Shown here: positions 42,620 through 54,200 of the stretch, one piece after another
Layout of the letters: the number at the start of each line of letters is the position of its first letter
Numbering within the stretch: the first letter of the stretch is position 1
Source of the DNA: Marinomonas sp. SBI8L
GTDB taxonomy: Bacteria; Pseudomonadota; Gammaproteobacteria; Pseudomonadales; Marinomonadaceae
Assembly (NCBI RefSeq): GCF_001624705.1
Contig: NZ_JSEO01000019.1
Span: 1 to 64,000, forward strand
DNA: 64,000 bases
Direction: 5' to 3'
Program-made: the position numbers and the translations under genes
The notes under the pieces: model-generated
Seen by the model: the letters and a program-made list of their open reading frames with translations, nothing else
What the model was told of the DNA's origin: nothing
The model's database searches: none

Positions 42620-42666
42620 ATGAAAGCAAGTGATGAATTATCATCCTAACAACGGAGTAAAGTTGA

Positions 42667-43023
42667 ATGGCTCGTATAGCCGGTGTCAATATTCCTGACA
42701 ATAAACATGCGGTCATTTCTCTGACTTACATCTTCGGAATTGGTCGCACACGTTCTCGCGCAATCTGCGCGTCAACAGGTGTCGCAGAGTCTGCTAAAAT
42801 CGGATCTCTAAGCGATGAAGTGCTAGACCAGTTACGTGGCGAAGTTGCTAAGTATACTGTAGAAGGTGACCTTCGCCGTGAGCTAAGCATGTCTATCAAG
42901 CGTTTGATGGATATGGGTTGCCACCGCGGAATTCGTCATCGCCGCAGCTTACCAGTTCGTGGTCAACGTACCAAAACGAACGCTCGTACACGAAAAGGCC
43001 CTCGTAAGCCAATTCGTAAGTAA
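42667..43023 (+). CDS. rpsM: 30S ribosomal protein S13
   Basis: A 118-residue S13, the same length as in E. coli, bridging to L5 and contacting P-site t[22 protein letters not shown] and [20 protein letters not shown] are diagnostic. CGGAG lies upstream. It heads the alpha operon behind a structured leader. Confidence 0.97.
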   Translation: MARIAGVNIPDNKHAVISLTYIFGIGRTRSRAICASTGVAESAKIGSLSDEVLDQLRGEVAKYTVEGDLRRELSMSIKRLMDMGCHRGIRHRRSLPVRGQRTKTNARTRKGPRKPIRK

Positions 43024-43086
43024 TCTTAACGCGTTTCGCTCTAGTTACAGGTAATTAGAGCTGAGCATTAAATAGGAAAGTGCAAT

Positions 43087-43479
43087 ATGGCTAAGCCAGC
43101 TACGCGCAATACCAAGAAAAAAGTCAAAAAGACGGTTGTCGACGGTGTTGCTCATGTACATGCGTCTTTTAACAATACAATCGTGACTATCACCGATCGT
43201 CAAGGCAATGCTTTGTCTTGGGCGACTGCCGGTGGTTCTGGTTTTCGCGGTTCACGTAAGAGTACTCCGTTCGCTGCACAGGTTGCTGCTGAACGCGCAG
43301 GTGCTGTTGCTCAAGAGTTCGGTCTTAAGAACGTTGACGTTATGATCAAGGGCCCTGGTCCTGGTCGTGAGTCCGCAGTTCGTGCATTAAATGCATTAGG
43401 TCTGCGTATCAATAACATTACGGATGTGACGCCAATTCCACACAATGGTTGCCGTCCACCGAAAAAACGTCGCGTTTAA
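43087..43479 (+). CDS. rpsK: 30S ribosomal protein S11
   Basis: A 130-residue S11 of the 30S platform. The C-terminal [18 protein letters not shown] is identical to the E. coli form and carries the Asn known to isomerise there. AGGAAAG lies upstream. Confidence 0.97.
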   Translation: MAKPATRNTKKKVKKTVVDGVAHVHASFNNTIVTITDRQGNALSWATAGGSGFRGSRKSTPFAAQVAAERAGAVAQEFGLKNVDVMIKGPGPGRESAVRALNALGLRINNITDVTPIPHNGCRPPKKRRV

Positions 43480-43495
43480 CTGAGGAGACAGATAC

Positions 43496-44116
43496 ATGGC
43501 TCGTTATATAGGTCCAACTTGTAAGTTGTCTCGTCGTGAAGGTACCGACTTGCAATTGAAGAGCGGTTCACGCGCTCTTGAGTCGAAATGTAAAGCAGAG
43601 ACAGTTCCTGGTGTGCACGGTGCACGTCGCGGTCGTCTTTCTGATTACGGCTTACAATTACGTGAGAAACAAAAAGTTCGTCGTATCTACGGCGTACTAG
43701 AAAAGCAATTCCGTAACTACTACAAAGATGCGGCTCGTGGTAAAGGTGCAACTGGTGAAAACCTTCTGCAACTTCTTGAGTCTCGCTTGGATAACGTAGT
43801 ATATCGCGCTGGTTTCGGTGCGACACGTGCGGAATCTCGTCAGCTTGTTGCTCACAAAGGCATTCAAGTTAACGGCGCAACAGTAAACATTGCATCTTAC
43901 CAAGTTAAAGCTGGTGATGTTGTTTCTGTTCGTGAAAAAGCTAAGAAGCAATTGCGTATTCAAAATGCAATTGAGCTATCTAAAAATCGCACTTCTACAC
44001 ATTGGGTAGAAACTGATGCGACTAAACTGGAAGCTGTATTCAAAGCGGCTCCAGAGCGCAGCGATTTATCAGCTGAAATTAATGAGAACCTAATCGTCGA
44101 ACTTTACTCTAAGTAA
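43496..44116 (+). CDS. rpsD: 30S ribosomal protein S4
   Basis: A 206-residue S4, the same length as in E. coli. It is an assembly initiator and the alpha-operon repressor in E. coli. [18 protein letters not shown] and the S4 RNA-binding domain ([19 protein letters not shown]) are intact. TGAGGAGA lies upstream. Confidence 0.97.
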   Translation: MARYIGPTCKLSRREGTDLQLKSGSRALESKCKAETVPGVHGARRGRLSDYGLQLREKQKVRRIYGVLEKQFRNYYKDAARGKGATGENLLQLLESRLDNVVYRAGFGATRAESRQLVAHKGIQVNGATVNIASYQVKAGDVVSVREKAKKQLRIQNAIELSKNRTSTHWVETDATKLEAVFKAAPERSDLSAEINENLIVELYSK

Positions 44117-44150
44117 GTTCTGGCTATTAGGATTAGATATAGGTGGATCT

Positions 44151-45155
44151 ATGCAGCGTTCAGTGAGCGAATTGTTAACCCCACGCAACATTGAAGTACA
44201 AGAAGCAGGTAAAACACGCTCTAAAGTTACTCTTCAACCGCTTGAACGTGGTTTTGGACATACTTTAGGTAATGCGCTACGCCGTATTCTTTTATCTTCA
44301 ATGCCTGGTTGTGCAATTGTTGAAGTAGAAATCGACGGTGTATTGCATGAATACAGCGCCATTGAAGGGGTTAAAGAAGATGTAATTGAAATTCTTCTTA
44401 ACCTTAAAGGAGTTGCGATCGCTCTACACGGGCAAGATGAAGCAACTCTTACTTTAAGTAAAAAGGGACCTGGTGTTGTAACAGCTGGCGATATTCAGCT
44501 TGTTGCAGATGCTGAGATCTCGAATCCTGATCACGTAATTGCGCACTTAGATGATACTGCAGAACTAAATATGCAGATCAAAGTCGCTCGTGGTTGTGGT
44601 TATGAGCCTGCTGATGCTCGTATTGCAAGTGATGATGAGACTCGTCCTATCGGTCGCTTGCAACTGGATGCCTCATTCAGCCCTGTGCGTCGTGTTTCTT
44701 ACAGCGTCGATAATGCTCGTGTAGAGCAACGTACTGACCTAGACAAGCTTGTCATTGACATCGAGTCTAACGGTACTATCGATCCAGAAGAAGCAATCCG
44801 TCGCGCGGCTACTATCTTACAACAACAGATCGCTGTGTTTGTTGCTCTTGAGAGCGAAAGCGAGCAAGTTGTTGAAGAAGAAGAAGATGAGATTGATCCA
44901 ATATTACTACGCCCGGTTGATGATCTTGAGTTGACCGTTCGCAGTGCTAACTGTTTGAAAGCAGAGAACATTTATTACATCGGTGATTTGATTCAACGTA
45001 CTGAGGTTGAGCTTCTTAAGACGCCTAACCTAGGTAAGAAGTCGTTGACTGAAATTAAAGATGTTTTAGCACAGCGTGGTTTGTCTTTGGGAATGCGTTT
45101 GGAAAATTGGCCACCGGCTAGTTTGAAAGACGATAGCAAGGTACTAGCTCGCTAG
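44151..45155 (+). CDS. rpoA: DNA-directed RNA polymerase subunit alpha
   Basis: A 334-residue alpha subunit (E. coli 329). The N-terminal dimerisation domain has [21 protein letters not shown] linker with acidic [11 protein letters not shown] precedes the C-terminal domain, which carries [16 protein letters not shown] and the [18 protein letters not shown]-element contact region. AGGTGG lies upstream. Confidence 0.98.
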   Translation: MQRSVSELLTPRNIEVQEAGKTRSKVTLQPLERGFGHTLGNALRRILLSSMPGCAIVEVEIDGVLHEYSAIEGVKEDVIEILLNLKGVAIALHGQDEATLTLSKKGPGVVTAGDIQLVADAEISNPDHVIAHLDDTAELNMQIKVARGCGYEPADARIASDDETRPIGRLQLDASFSPVRRVSYSVDNARVEQRTDLDKLVIDIESNGTIDPEEAIRRAATILQQQIAVFVALESESEQVVEEEEDEIDPILLRPVDDLELTVRSANCLKAENIYYIGDLIQRTEVELLKTPNLGKKSLTEIKDVLAQRGLSLGMRLENWPPASLKDDSKVLAR

Positions 45156-45197
45156 GTCATTGTTCCCTGACCACCGTAGTTCGGTAAGGAATTTAAA

Positions 45198-45587
45198 ATG
45201 CGTCATCGTAAGAGTGGTCGTCACTTAAACCGTACTAGCTCGCATCGTAAAGCGATGTTCAAAAATATGGCTGCTTCTTTATTTGAGCACGAAGTTATTA
45301 AAACTACGTTGCCGAAAGCCAAAGAACTTCGTCGAGTTGCTGAACCATTGATAACAATGGCTAAAGTTGACTCCGTTGCGAACCGCCGTTTAGCCTTTGC
45401 ACGTACACGTGACAAAGCTGCTGTAGGTAAATTGTTTGGCGAACTTGGTCCTCGTTACCAAGCTCGTCCAGGTGGATACATCCGCATCCTAAAATGTGGT
45501 TTCCGCGCTGGTGACAATGCACCAATGGCTTACGTTGAATTGGTCGACAGACCAGTTGCTGACGAAGCGGCAGACTCAGCTGAATAA
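45198..45587 (+). CDS. rplQ: 50S ribosomal protein L17
   Basis: A 129-residue L17 at the tunnel exit. [20 protein letters not shown] is diagnostic. AAGGA lies upstream. It is the last gene of the alpha operon and is followed by a strong terminator. Confidence 0.97.
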   Translation: MRHRKSGRHLNRTSSHRKAMFKNMAASLFEHEVIKTTLPKAKELRRVAEPLITMAKVDSVANRRLAFARTRDKAAVGKLFGELGPRYQARPGGYIRILKCGFRAGDNAPMAYVELVDRPVADEAADSAE

Positions 45588-45604
45588 GCCGAGTATGTAA
45601 CATG

Positions 45605-45635
45605 AAAAACCGGACTTTATAGTCCGGTTTTTTTT
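45605..45635 (+). terminator. alpha operon terminator
   Basis: CCGGACT (45610-45616) / AGTCCGG (45621-45627) with a TTAT loop, an upstream A run and eight T residues. It is a strong rho-independent terminator ending the ribosomal block. Confidence 0.94.
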
Positions 45636-45701
45636 GCTTTAAATTTTGTTTAAGGCTTACCTTATGGCTTTAACTTCATTATCTATGAGTTTTAAAGGCA
45701 T

Positions 45702-45727
45702 AAAAAAACCTCCCGGAGGAGGTCTTT
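45702..45727 (-). terminator. uvrA terminator
   Basis: On the minus strand, stem ACCTCC / GGAGGT (plus-strand 45708-45713 and 45718-45723) with a 4-base loop is followed by a T run (A run at 45702-45708). It lies just after the uvrA stop. Confidence 0.88.
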
Positions 45728-45743
45728 TAGTTACTTCTATTCT

Positions 45744-48572
45744 TTAGTCCATCTTCAACAAAGGTTTTAAGAATCTAGCGGTATGGGACTTTGTTTCCAT
45801 AGCAACTGTTTCTGGTGTGCCTTCGGCAATGATATAACCACCACCACTACCTCCTTCTGGGCCGAGATCAATAATCCAGTCAGCTGTTTTAATAACATCT
45901 AAGTTATGTTCGATCACGACTATGGTATTACCATGGTCACGCAACCTATGCAGAACTTTTAATAACTGTTTGATATCTTCAAAATGTAAACCTGTTGTTG
46001 GCTCATCTAAGATGTACAAGGTTTTACCTGTATCTCGTTTAGAAAGTTCTTTAGAAAGCTTAACCCTTTGCGCTTCGCCACCAGAAAGTGTGGTTGCTGC
46101 TTGTCCTAGGCGAATATAGCCAAGTCCAACATCTATTAGTGTCTGAAGTTTACGAGCAATAGATGGGATAGCGTCAAAGAAGCCTCTCGCATCCTCTACA
46201 GTCATTTCTAAACATTCATGTATGTTCTTATCTTTATATTTAATCTCTAAGGTTTCACGATTATAACGTTTACCTTTACAGACATCGCAAGGCACATACA
46301 CATCAGGTAAGAAGTGCATCTCTACCTTAATTACACCGTCACCTTGGCAGGCCTCACAACGGCCGCCTTTTACGTTGAAACTAAAGCGACCTGGTTTATA
46401 ACCACGAGATCTTGCTTCTTGTGTCGCCGAGAATAGCTCTCGCATTGGTGTAAAGATACCTGTGTAGGTTGCAGGGTTTGACCTTGGTGTTCTACCAATT
46501 GGGCTTTGGTCTATGTCTACACACTTATCAAATAGGTCTAAACCTTTTACTTCTCCATGAGGAGAGGCTTTAAGAGTCGTTGCACCATTAAGTGCTGTTG
46601 CAGCTAATGGATATAAGGTGCTGTTAATAAGAGTTGATTTACCTGAACCAGACACCCCTGTTACACAGGTCATTACTCCTGCTGGTATTTTGAGATTAAC
46701 ATTTCTCAAATTGTTACCAGTAGCATCAGAAAGTTCCAAGTACTCGTTATTTTTAGCAGGAATACGTGTTGCAGGTAGGTCTATACCTAAGGTGCCATTT
46801 AGGTACTTACCTGTAATCGAATTCTTATTATTCATTATGTCCTGCGGCGTACCATGAGCGATAACTTGACCGCCATGAACACCTGCCCCTGGGCCGATAT
46901 CAACGACAAAGTCAGCTACACGAATAGCATCTTCATCATGTTCCACTACTATTACTGTATTCCCTAAGTCTCTTAAGCGAGTTAGGGTAGCAATGAGTCT
47001 TTCATTGTCTCTTTGATGCAGGCCGATAGAAGGTTCGTCTAAGATATACATGACACCAACAAGGCCAGCGCCTATTTGGCTTGCTAAGCGTATTCTTTGT
47101 GCTTCACCACCTGAAAGGGAATCCGCTTTACGATCAAGGGTGAGATAATCCAAACCAACATTAACCAAGAAGGTTAATCTATCGCGAATTTCTTTTAGTA
47201 TTTTGCTAGCAATTTCACCTTTCGCACCAGCGAGTTGCAGGTTCTCAAAATACTCTAAACAAGCTGCCACAGGCATGACTGTGATTTCTGGCAGGGTTTG
47301 CTCTTCTATAAAGACATTACGTGCCGCTTTATTTAGACGAGAACCTTTGCAGTCAGGACAAGGTTGCACGCTAATATACTGAGTTAGATCTTGGCGTACG
47401 CTATCTGATTCTGTCTCGTGATAACGACGTTTTAGGTTAGGTAGGACACCTTCAAATGGATGCGAGCGACTTATTTTGTCGCCTCTGTCATTAATGTACG
47501 TGAATGACAGCTCTTCTTTACCTGAGCCTTCCAGAATGCGTTTTTTGAATTTATCTGGAATATCTTTATAAGGCAGTTCGATATCAAAACCATAATGATC
47601 TGCTAAGGCGTTTAATTGTTGGAAATAAAAGATACTTCTACGTCCCCAACCGCGAATAGCGCCTTCCGCCAGAGTAAGTGTGTCATCAACAATGATAAGT
47701 TCAGGATCAAATAATTGATGCGTGCCTAGGCCATCACAAGTACCACAAGCACCATTTGGGTTGTTGAAGGAGAAGAGTCTTGGCTCAAGCTCTGTCAAAC
47801 TATATCCACAAACTGGACAAGCAAACTTGCTGGAAAAGATATGCACATCTTTTTCATCATCCATGTTCACTGCCATCGCAATGCCATCTGACAATGCTAA
47901 GCAAGTCTCAAAAGATTCAGCTAAACGTAGTTGTAAGTCTGGGCGAACCTTAAATCTGTCTATGACGACTTCAATTGTATGCTTTTTATTCTTCTCTAAC
48001 GCAGGAGCGTCATCTAGATCTACTACGAGGCCATCGATACGTGCACGAATAAAGCCTTTTGATAATAGATCACTGATAGTATGTAAGTGCTCACCTTTTC
48101 TATCTTTTACGATAGGGGCGAGTAGCATCATCTTACTGTCTTCAGGTAAGGAGATAACCTTATCTACCATTTGTGAGATAGTCTGAGCTTCTAGTGGTTC
48201 ACCATGTTCTGGACAGCGTGGTTGGCCTGCACGAGCAAATAATAGGCGAAGATAGTCATAGATCTCAGTAATGGTTCCCACTGTCGAGCGAGGGTTGTGG
48301 GAAGTAGACTTTTGCTCAATAGAAATCGCTGGGGATAAACCTTCAATATGATCAATATCGGGTTTCTCCATCATGGAGAGAAACTGCCTCGCATAAGTTG
48401 ATAAAGACTCTACATAGCGACGCTGTCCTTCAGCATATAATGTATCAAATGCCAGTGATGATTTACCTGAACCAGATAAGCCGGTAATCACAACGAGTTT
48501 GTCTCGAGGAATATCTAAATCTATGTTTTTTAGATTATGAGTACGTGCCCCACGTATAGTAATGGTATCCAT
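45744..48572 (-). CDS. uvrA: Excinuclease ABC subunit A
   Basis: A 942-residue UvrA (E. coli 940), the damage-recognition ATPase of nucleotide excision repair. It has two ABC modules: Walker [11 protein letters not shown] near the N-terminus and [10 protein letters not shown] in the second half, each with an LSGGEAQR signature. Two zinc modules are present (CPVCGYSL...CGTCDGLG and CEACQGDG...CDVCKGKRY). The ATG at 48572 ([16 protein letters not shown]) matches E. coli; an in-frame ATG 8 codons upstream is less likely. A LexA box in the divergent spacer implies SOS induction. Confidence 0.97.
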   Translation of the reverse strand: MDTITIRGARTHNLKNIDLDIPRDKLVVITGLSGSGKSSLAFDTLYAEGQRRYVESLSTYARQFLSMMEKPDIDHIEGLSPAISIEQKSTSHNPRSTVGTITEIYDYLRLLFARAGQPRCPEHGEPLEAQTISQMVDKVISLPEDSKMMLLAPIVKDRKGEHLHTISDLLSKGFIRARIDGLVVDLDDAPALEKNKKHTIEVVIDRFKVRPDLQLRLAESFETCLALSDGIAMAVNMDDEKDVHIFSSKFACPVCGYSLTELEPRLFSFNNPNGACGTCDGLGTHQLFDPELIIVDDTLTLAEGAIRGWGRRSIFYFQQLNALADHYGFDIELPYKDIPDKFKKRILEGSGKEELSFTYINDRGDKISRSHPFEGVLPNLKRRYHETESDSVRQDLTQYISVQPCPDCKGSRLNKAARNVFIEEQTLPEITVMPVAACLEYFENLQLAGAKGEIASKILKEIRDRLTFLVNVGLDYLTLDRKADSLSGGEAQRIRLASQIGAGLVGVMYILDEPSIGLHQRDNERLIATLTRLRDLGNTVIVVEHDEDAIRVADFVVDIGPGAGVHGGQVIAHGTPQDIMNNKNSITGKYLNGTLGIDLPATRIPAKNNEYLELSDATGNNLRNVNLKIPAGVMTCVTGVSGSGKSTLINSTLYPLAATALNGATTLKASPHGEVKGLDLFDKCVDIDQSPIGRTPRSNPATYTGIFTPMRELFSATQEARSRGYKPGRFSFNVKGGRCEACQGDGVIKVEMHFLPDVYVPCDVCKGKRYNRETLEIKYKDKNIHECLEMTVEDARGFFDAIPSIARKLQTLIDVGLGYIRLGQAATTLSGGEAQRVKLSKELSKRDTGKTLYILDEPTTGLHFEDIKQLLKVLHRLRDHGNTIVVIEHNLDVIKTADWIIDLGPEGGSGGGYIIAEGTPETVAMETKSHTARFLKPLLKMD

Positions 48573-48701
48573 TAATCTTGTGCCTATTATGCTCAAAAGT
48601 GCGAATGTTAGAGAGATGGGTGAGGCTAAAAACAGTACTTGCGCATCACACAGGTCGTAAAAGAGTGAATATTATCAACTAATCTACTACTCATCTTAAA
48701 T

Positions 48702-48721
48702 TACTGTCTATTTTTACAGTA
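48702..48721. promoter_or_regulatory. LexA (SOS) box
   Basis: TACTGT-N8-ACAGTA with an A/T-rich centre matches the E. coli LexA consensus at every conserved position. It lies between divergent uvrA and the MFS gene, 130 bases before the uvrA start and 77 bases before the MFS start. Confidence 0.9.
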
Positions 48722-48797
48722 GTTCAAATGGAGCTTCAACGGTATTTTTTGTAAAATTGCCAACCTTTGTCATTAATTTTGTTTGGTCTCCCTATTT

Positions 48798-50156
48798 ATG
48801 GATGCACTTGAGCGTCGATCTGTCCTGGCTTTGGCCAGCGTATACCTGTTTAGAATGCTGGGCTTATTTCTTATTATGCCTATTATCAGCATTGCTGCGG
48901 ACGACTTAACTGGCGCTAATGCTGCACTAATAGGTGCCGCGATTGGGGTGTATGGACTAACCCAAGCTTTGTTACAAATTCCTATGGGGATGATGTCAGA
49001 CAAAATAGGGCGCAAACCTATTATTTTGATTGGCCTGACAATTTTTGCTTTAGGTAGCTTAATCTGTGCTAATGCCGATAGCATGACAAGCTTGATTGTT
49101 GGTCGAGCAATTCAAGGCGCTGGTGCGATAGCGAGTACCTTGATGGCTTTGCTAAGTGATGTCACCCGAGAGCAAAATCGTACCAAGGCTATGGCGACTG
49201 TGGGCATCAGTATTGGCGTGTCTTTTATGCTGTCACTGGTAATGGGGCCTTGGCTATTTTCCATGATAGGGCTAGCAGGTTTATTCTATTTGTCTTTGGC
49301 TTTCTCAGTAATCGGCATGGGGCTAATCCTGTTCGCTGTTCCTAATGTGAAGCAACATACCTTTAAACGAGATACCACGCCTTCCTTACAAGCTCTCACG
49401 CAAGTCTTTGCTAATAAGCCACTGCGCTTTATGAATATGAGTATCTTTATACTACATGCCAGCTTAACTGCGCTATTTGTAAGTATTCCTAGCTTGCTGC
49501 TAACTAAGTTTGATTTAGCGCTGGCAAATCACAGCTGGTTGTATCTGGCAGTAATGGGGCTTGCCTTTGTTGGCATGTTACCTATGGTGATAGTGGCTGA
49601 AGCGAAAGGTAAAATGAAGCAAGTGGTTAGCTATGCCATTCTAATGTTGGCGTTTGGTACCTTATTGATGGGCTTTAGCTCTTCTGTTAGCTTGTTCGCC
49701 ATTACCCTTTGGCTGTATTTTGTTGGTTTTAATACCTTAGAAGCCACCTTGCCATCTTTGGTTAGTAAAGTATCCCCTGTGGGCTTTCGCGGTACAGCCA
49801 TGGGCATTTTCTCAACTCACCAATTCTTAGGTGCTTTTGTTGGCGGCATTGGCGGCGGTTGGATACTACAAAATTATTCTAGCCAAACACTTTTTGTGGC
49901 CGTGGCCGTGATTATGTTTATTTGGACCTTCCTTGCAACGAGACAAGCACCAACGCGTCATTTAACCAGCCTTGCATTTAGCTTGCAGCATCTAGATCTT
50001 ACGCAAATAGATAAGCTTGCCAATGACTTATCTGATGTGGATGGAGTAGAAGACATGCAAATCTTTAGCGACGAAAAAACGGCTTATCTCAAGGTGGATA
50101 AAAAACTCTTAGATAAAGATAAATTACTGCAGCTAGCACCCACTGTTTCAGTGTAA
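48798..50156 (+). CDS. MFS transporter, YajR-like
   Basis: A 452-residue major facilitator superfamily protein. Twelve membrane segments are visible, with the family motif QIPMGMMSDKIGRKP between segments 2 and 3. A soluble C-terminal tail (about 385-452, with LTQIDKLANDLSDVDGVEDM) resembles the small ferredoxin-like YAM domain of E. coli YajR. Substrate unknown. The ATG at 48798 is preferred to an upstream TTG; the ribosome site is weak. It lies between uvrA and ssb, as the homologous gene does in Pseudomonas. Confidence 0.88.
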   Translation: MDALERRSVLALASVYLFRMLGLFLIMPIISIAADDLTGANAALIGAAIGVYGLTQALLQIPMGMMSDKIGRKPIILIGLTIFALGSLICANADSMTSLIVGRAIQGAGAIASTLMALLSDVTREQNRTKAMATVGISIGVSFMLSLVMGPWLFSMIGLAGLFYLSLAFSVIGMGLILFAVPNVKQHTFKRDTTPSLQALTQVFANKPLRFMNMSIFILHASLTALFVSIPSLLLTKFDLALANHSWLYLAVMGLAFVGMLPMVIVAEAKGKMKQVVSYAILMLAFGTLLMGFSSSVSLFAITLWLYFVGFNTLEATLPSLVSKVSPVGFRGTAMGIFSTHQFLGAFVGGIGGGWILQNYSSQTLFVAVAVIMFIWTFLATRQAPTRHLTSLAFSLQHLDLTQIDKLANDLSDVDGVEDMQIFSDEKTAYLKVDKKLLDKDKLLQLAPTVSV

Positions 50157-50276
50157 ACTAGGGCACATATTTGGCCTTGGCCTAAAACGAATTTAGAAAA
50201 AACGAATTTGGCGTCCATTTGCTGCAAACAGCAAGTGCATAAAACGCTAAACGAATAGGAAAACTTGGAGAACGTC

Positions 50277-51053
50277 ATGGCACGTGGAATAAATAAAGTC
50301 ATCTTGATCGGTAATGCGGGCAATGATGCAGAAGTACGTTATATGCCTTCTGGTGGCGCGGTTGCAAATGTCAGCCTAGCAACAACAGAAAGCTGGAGAG
50401 ACAAGACAACAGGTCAAATGCAAGAGCGTACTGAGTGGCACCGTGTTTCTTTTATGGACCGTGGTAACTTCCGCCTAGGTCAAATTGCCGGTGACTACAT
50501 CAAGAAAGGTTCTAAAGTGTATGTTGAAGGTTCTCTTCGTACACGTGAGTGGGAAAAAGACGGCATTAAACGTTACACCACAGAAATCATTGCTAACGAA
50601 ATGCAATTGCTAGATGGTCGTGGCGATCAAGCTGGCCAAGGTGGTTTTGACAACAATGCACAAAACGGTGGTTTTGGTGGTCAACAGCAGCAAGCGCCAG
50701 CAATGAACAATATGGGGAACCAAGGTGGCTTCCAGCAAGCACCTCAGCAACAAGCGCCTCAACAAAATAATGGTTTCCAACAGCGTGCACCGCAACAACA
50801 AGCACCGCAGCAAAACCAACAGCCTCAAAATAATGGTTTCCAACAGCAAGCGCCGCAGCAGCAACAAGCTCAGCCGCAATCTTTTGGTAGCTGGGGCCAG
50901 CAACCACAACAAGCTGCTCCACAGCAAAATCAACAGCAAGCTGCGCCTCAACAGCGTGCGCCACAGCAACAGGCTCAACAACGCCCAGCGGCACCAGCAC
51001 CTAAGCCTGCAGCACCTAGCTTTGATGATTTTGATGATGACATTCCTTTCTAA
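50277..51053 (+). CDS. ssb: Single-stranded DNA-binding protein with long Q/P/A linker
   Basis: A 258-residue SSB, much longer than E. coli SSB (178). The OB-fold (about 1-110, [20 protein letters not shown] onward) is standard. The disordered linker (about 115-245) is made of repeated Gln/Pro/Ala runs with Asn-Gly-Phe-Gln punctuation. The tip DDFDDDIPF, which recruits repair and replication partners, is intact. A near-identical 21-base DNA segment recurs at 50763-50783 and 50826-50846, 63 bases apart and in frame, so the linker has grown by repeat duplication. TTGGAG lies upstream. Confidence 0.96.
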   Translation: MARGINKVILIGNAGNDAEVRYMPSGGAVANVSLATTESWRDKTTGQMQERTEWHRVSFMDRGNFRLGQIAGDYIKKGSKVYVEGSLRTREWEKDGIKRYTTEIIANEMQLLDGRGDQAGQGGFDNNAQNGGFGGQQQQAPAMNNMGNQGGFQQAPQQQAPQQNNGFQQRAPQQQAPQQNQQPQNNGFQQQAPQQQQAQPQSFGSWGQQPQQAAPQQNQQQAAPQQRAPQQQAQQRPAAPAPKPAAPSFDDFDDDIPF

Positions 51054-51083
51054 GGAACAGATTGTCTAGATTGAAATACAGAA

Positions 51084-51112
51084 AGCCTCGCTAAATTAGC
51101 GGGGCTTTTTTT
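51084..51112 (+). terminator. ssb terminator
   Basis: A 10-bp stem AGCCTCGCTA (51084-51093) / TAGCGGGGCT (51097-51106) with a 3-base loop and a T run to 51112. It marks the boundary between the conserved uvrA-ssb block and the insert that follows. Confidence 0.9.
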
Positions 51113-51233
51113 GGGCTGTAAATAGAGCTGAAATCTTACCCGTAAAGTACGGTCGCTATTATTCAATGTAGAGTGTTTTTTATAGTATGATTTAAGTTAT
51201 TGAAATAGTTAGATAATTGATTGGCAGGGACTT

Positions 51234-54200
51234 ATGCAATTTGTTAAAAACGGACCAAATATACCTGATGAACTCCTTCAGGCGCATGAAGATGGCAATG
51301 TCATTTTCTTCTGTGGAGCTGGTATATCTTATCCTGCCGATTTACCAGGCTTTAAGGGTCTAGTGGATAAAATATATCTTGAGGTTGGTGAAACTAAGAA
51401 TGAAATAGAATCAAATGTTTATGACCGTGAGCAATTTGATAGCACTCTTGATCTTCTTGAAAGAAGAGTTGTTGGTGAAAGGCAGACTGTTAGAAAAGCG
51501 TTATTAAAAAGCTTAAAACCAAACTTCAGAAAAAAGCATGCTTTACGCACCCATGAGTCTCTTTTGAAGCTTTCTTGCGACAATGAAGGAATGACTCGTT
51601 TAGTTACAACAAACTTTGACAGGATTTTTGAGAAGGTTATAAAGCAGCGGAAGCTTGATATAAACTCTTTTGTTGCACCATTACTGCCAATACCTAAAAA
51701 AAGTCGTTGGGATGGATTGGTCTACTTACATGGTTTGATTCCAGACAAAGAAAACTACTCAGATTTAAATCGCCTAGTTTTCACTAGTGGTGACTTTGGG
51801 CTGGCTTATTTAACAGAACGTTGGGCATCGCGCTTTGTCTCTGAATTATTCCGAAGTTATGTTATTTGTTTTGTTGGATATAGCATTAATGATCCGGTAC
51901 TTAGATATATGATGGATGCACTAGCTGCAGACCGTATGCTAGGAGAAGATCTACCAGATGCTTATGCTTTTGCTGATTTTAAAGCTGGTAATGAGGAAGT
52001 CGCAGCGAATGAGTGGAAGGCTAAGAATGTAATTCCGATTCTCTACGAAGATCATTCAAAATTACATGACACCTTAGATAGTTGGGCTCAAACATACTCA
52101 GAAGGATCTCTAGGTAAAGAAAGTATTGTAGCAAAGTATGCAATGTTCCCACCTACAGCGAGTACTCAAAATGATGACTTTGCAGGAAGGGTTATCTGGG
52201 CATTATCTGAGCCAAATGGCTTACCTGTTAAACGATTCTCTGAGCTAAATCCCTGCCCTCACATAGATTGGCTTGAGATAATTTCGGAGAGACGCTACTC
52301 AAAAAAAGATTTACCTCGACTTGGCATTTCTACATTAACAGAGGGTAATTCAGACTTAAGTTTTAGTTTAGTTGAAAGGCCTTCTCTTCCTAGCGAAAGT
52401 ATATACGACTCTATTCGTTCTTTGCATTATGAAAACAGTAATTGGGACCGTGTAATGTCTCAAATTTGCAACTGGCTTTTAAGGCATCTAAACGACCCGA
52501 GACTTGTATATTGGTTAATAAAATATAGAGGCGAGCTTACTAGTAGTTTTAAAAGTACCCTTGAAAGAAAACTGTCTGCGTTAAACAAGCTTGATGATAA
52601 TGAAAAGCTGATTTTACAAGAGAATTCACCGAACGCTATCCCTGATGATGAAATGTTGTCTCTTTGGAAAATGCTACTAGCAGGCAGAATCCATACAGCA
52701 TCAAATGATTCTCGATTGTATAACTGGGTAGGCCGAGTAAAGCAACATGGCTTTAATACGCTCTTAAAGCTAGAGCTGAGAGAGTTATTAGCTCCAAAAA
52801 TATCCATTAAGAAGCCATATAGCTTGAGTACACGACGTTATGATTGGGAATTAAAGCTAACATATAATTTAAAACACGATATAGAGAAAATAACCTCATT
52901 AATAGGGCCTGAAAATTTAGCAGAACTCTTTGATGATTTTCAAGTGCTGCTTGTTGACGCATTAGATTTGGCCCAAGAGATGGGGGAGGCTGATAACCTC
53001 ATAGATAATTCCCACTGGGACTTGCCATCAATTTCTCATCATATGCAAAATCGAGGTTATCATGACTGGATAATTTTAATCGAGCTGTTGAGGGACTCTT
53101 GGTTAGAGGTTTTGTCTAAAAATATTTTATTAGCTAGGGAAAAAGCTATTCTATGGTTTCAAAAACCTTACCCTGTTTTTAAAAGGCTTGCTTTATTTGC
53201 TGCAAGTTATGATCAGGTTATTGCTCCAAAACAATGGTGTGATTGGCTATGTCAAAATGATGCTTGGTGGTTGTGGGATACACAAACTCAGCGTGAAACT
53301 ATGAGGCTACTGGTGCTTCAAGGTGAAAATTTAGATCAACACAGTCAATCCTGTTTAGAGGAGGCTATTCTATCAGGTCTCCCTCGTCGGATGTTCCGAG
53401 AAGATTTGGAAGTAAGCCAATTTCAAGAAATGAATGAACATACCATATGGTTACATTTAGCTAAGCTTGATAGTGGTGGAGTAAATCTTTCAGACAACAC
53501 AGAAGCATACTTCAAAGAGTTATCATCTAATAATCCAAAATGGGAGCTTGATAATAAATATCAAAAAGATGAGTTTTCCCATTGGATGAGTGGTTCGGGT
53601 GATCCTGATTATGAGGATAAGCGAACATACGAATTGGCACCAACAAAGAAGTTAGATTTAATGGAATGGCTGATGGAGAGTAAGTCTAATTATTCGTTCG
53701 AACATGGAGATAATTGGAGAGATGTTTGCATAGAAGATATGAGTTTAGCCTTCAACTCTCTTTATGATTTATTTAATGGAAAAAAATTTCCTGAACATCG
53801 ATGGAATGTTGCGTTTTCAGCTTGGTGTAGCGATAAAACAATAGCTGATTCGTGGATATTAGCTGCTCCAATTATAGTCACATTCTCTGATGACCAGTTT
53901 GTAACATGTATTCATGGTATTGGCCGGTGGCTTCAAGCTGTATCTAAAAATGTAACATTACATGCTGAAAAATTTCTTCTTTTAGTAGAGCGAGTATTAA
54001 CGATTTACCCTGAAAGTGAGAATACAGGAAATGTTGCAACTGTTTCTTCTGCTATTAATCATCCTGTTGGCATATCAACAGAAGCATTATTTAATTACTG
54101 GTTTACTACTGGGTTGCAGGATAATACAAAAATCGATGGAAACTTTTCTCAAATTTTCCATCTTATTTGTATTGATAAAACCAATGCTTTTGATCAGGGA

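Noticed and set aside
50593-51000. Antisense open frames over the ssb linker
   Set aside because: They are Leu/Val-rich mirror translations of a CAA/CAG-rich repeat, with no ribosome site or family resemblance.
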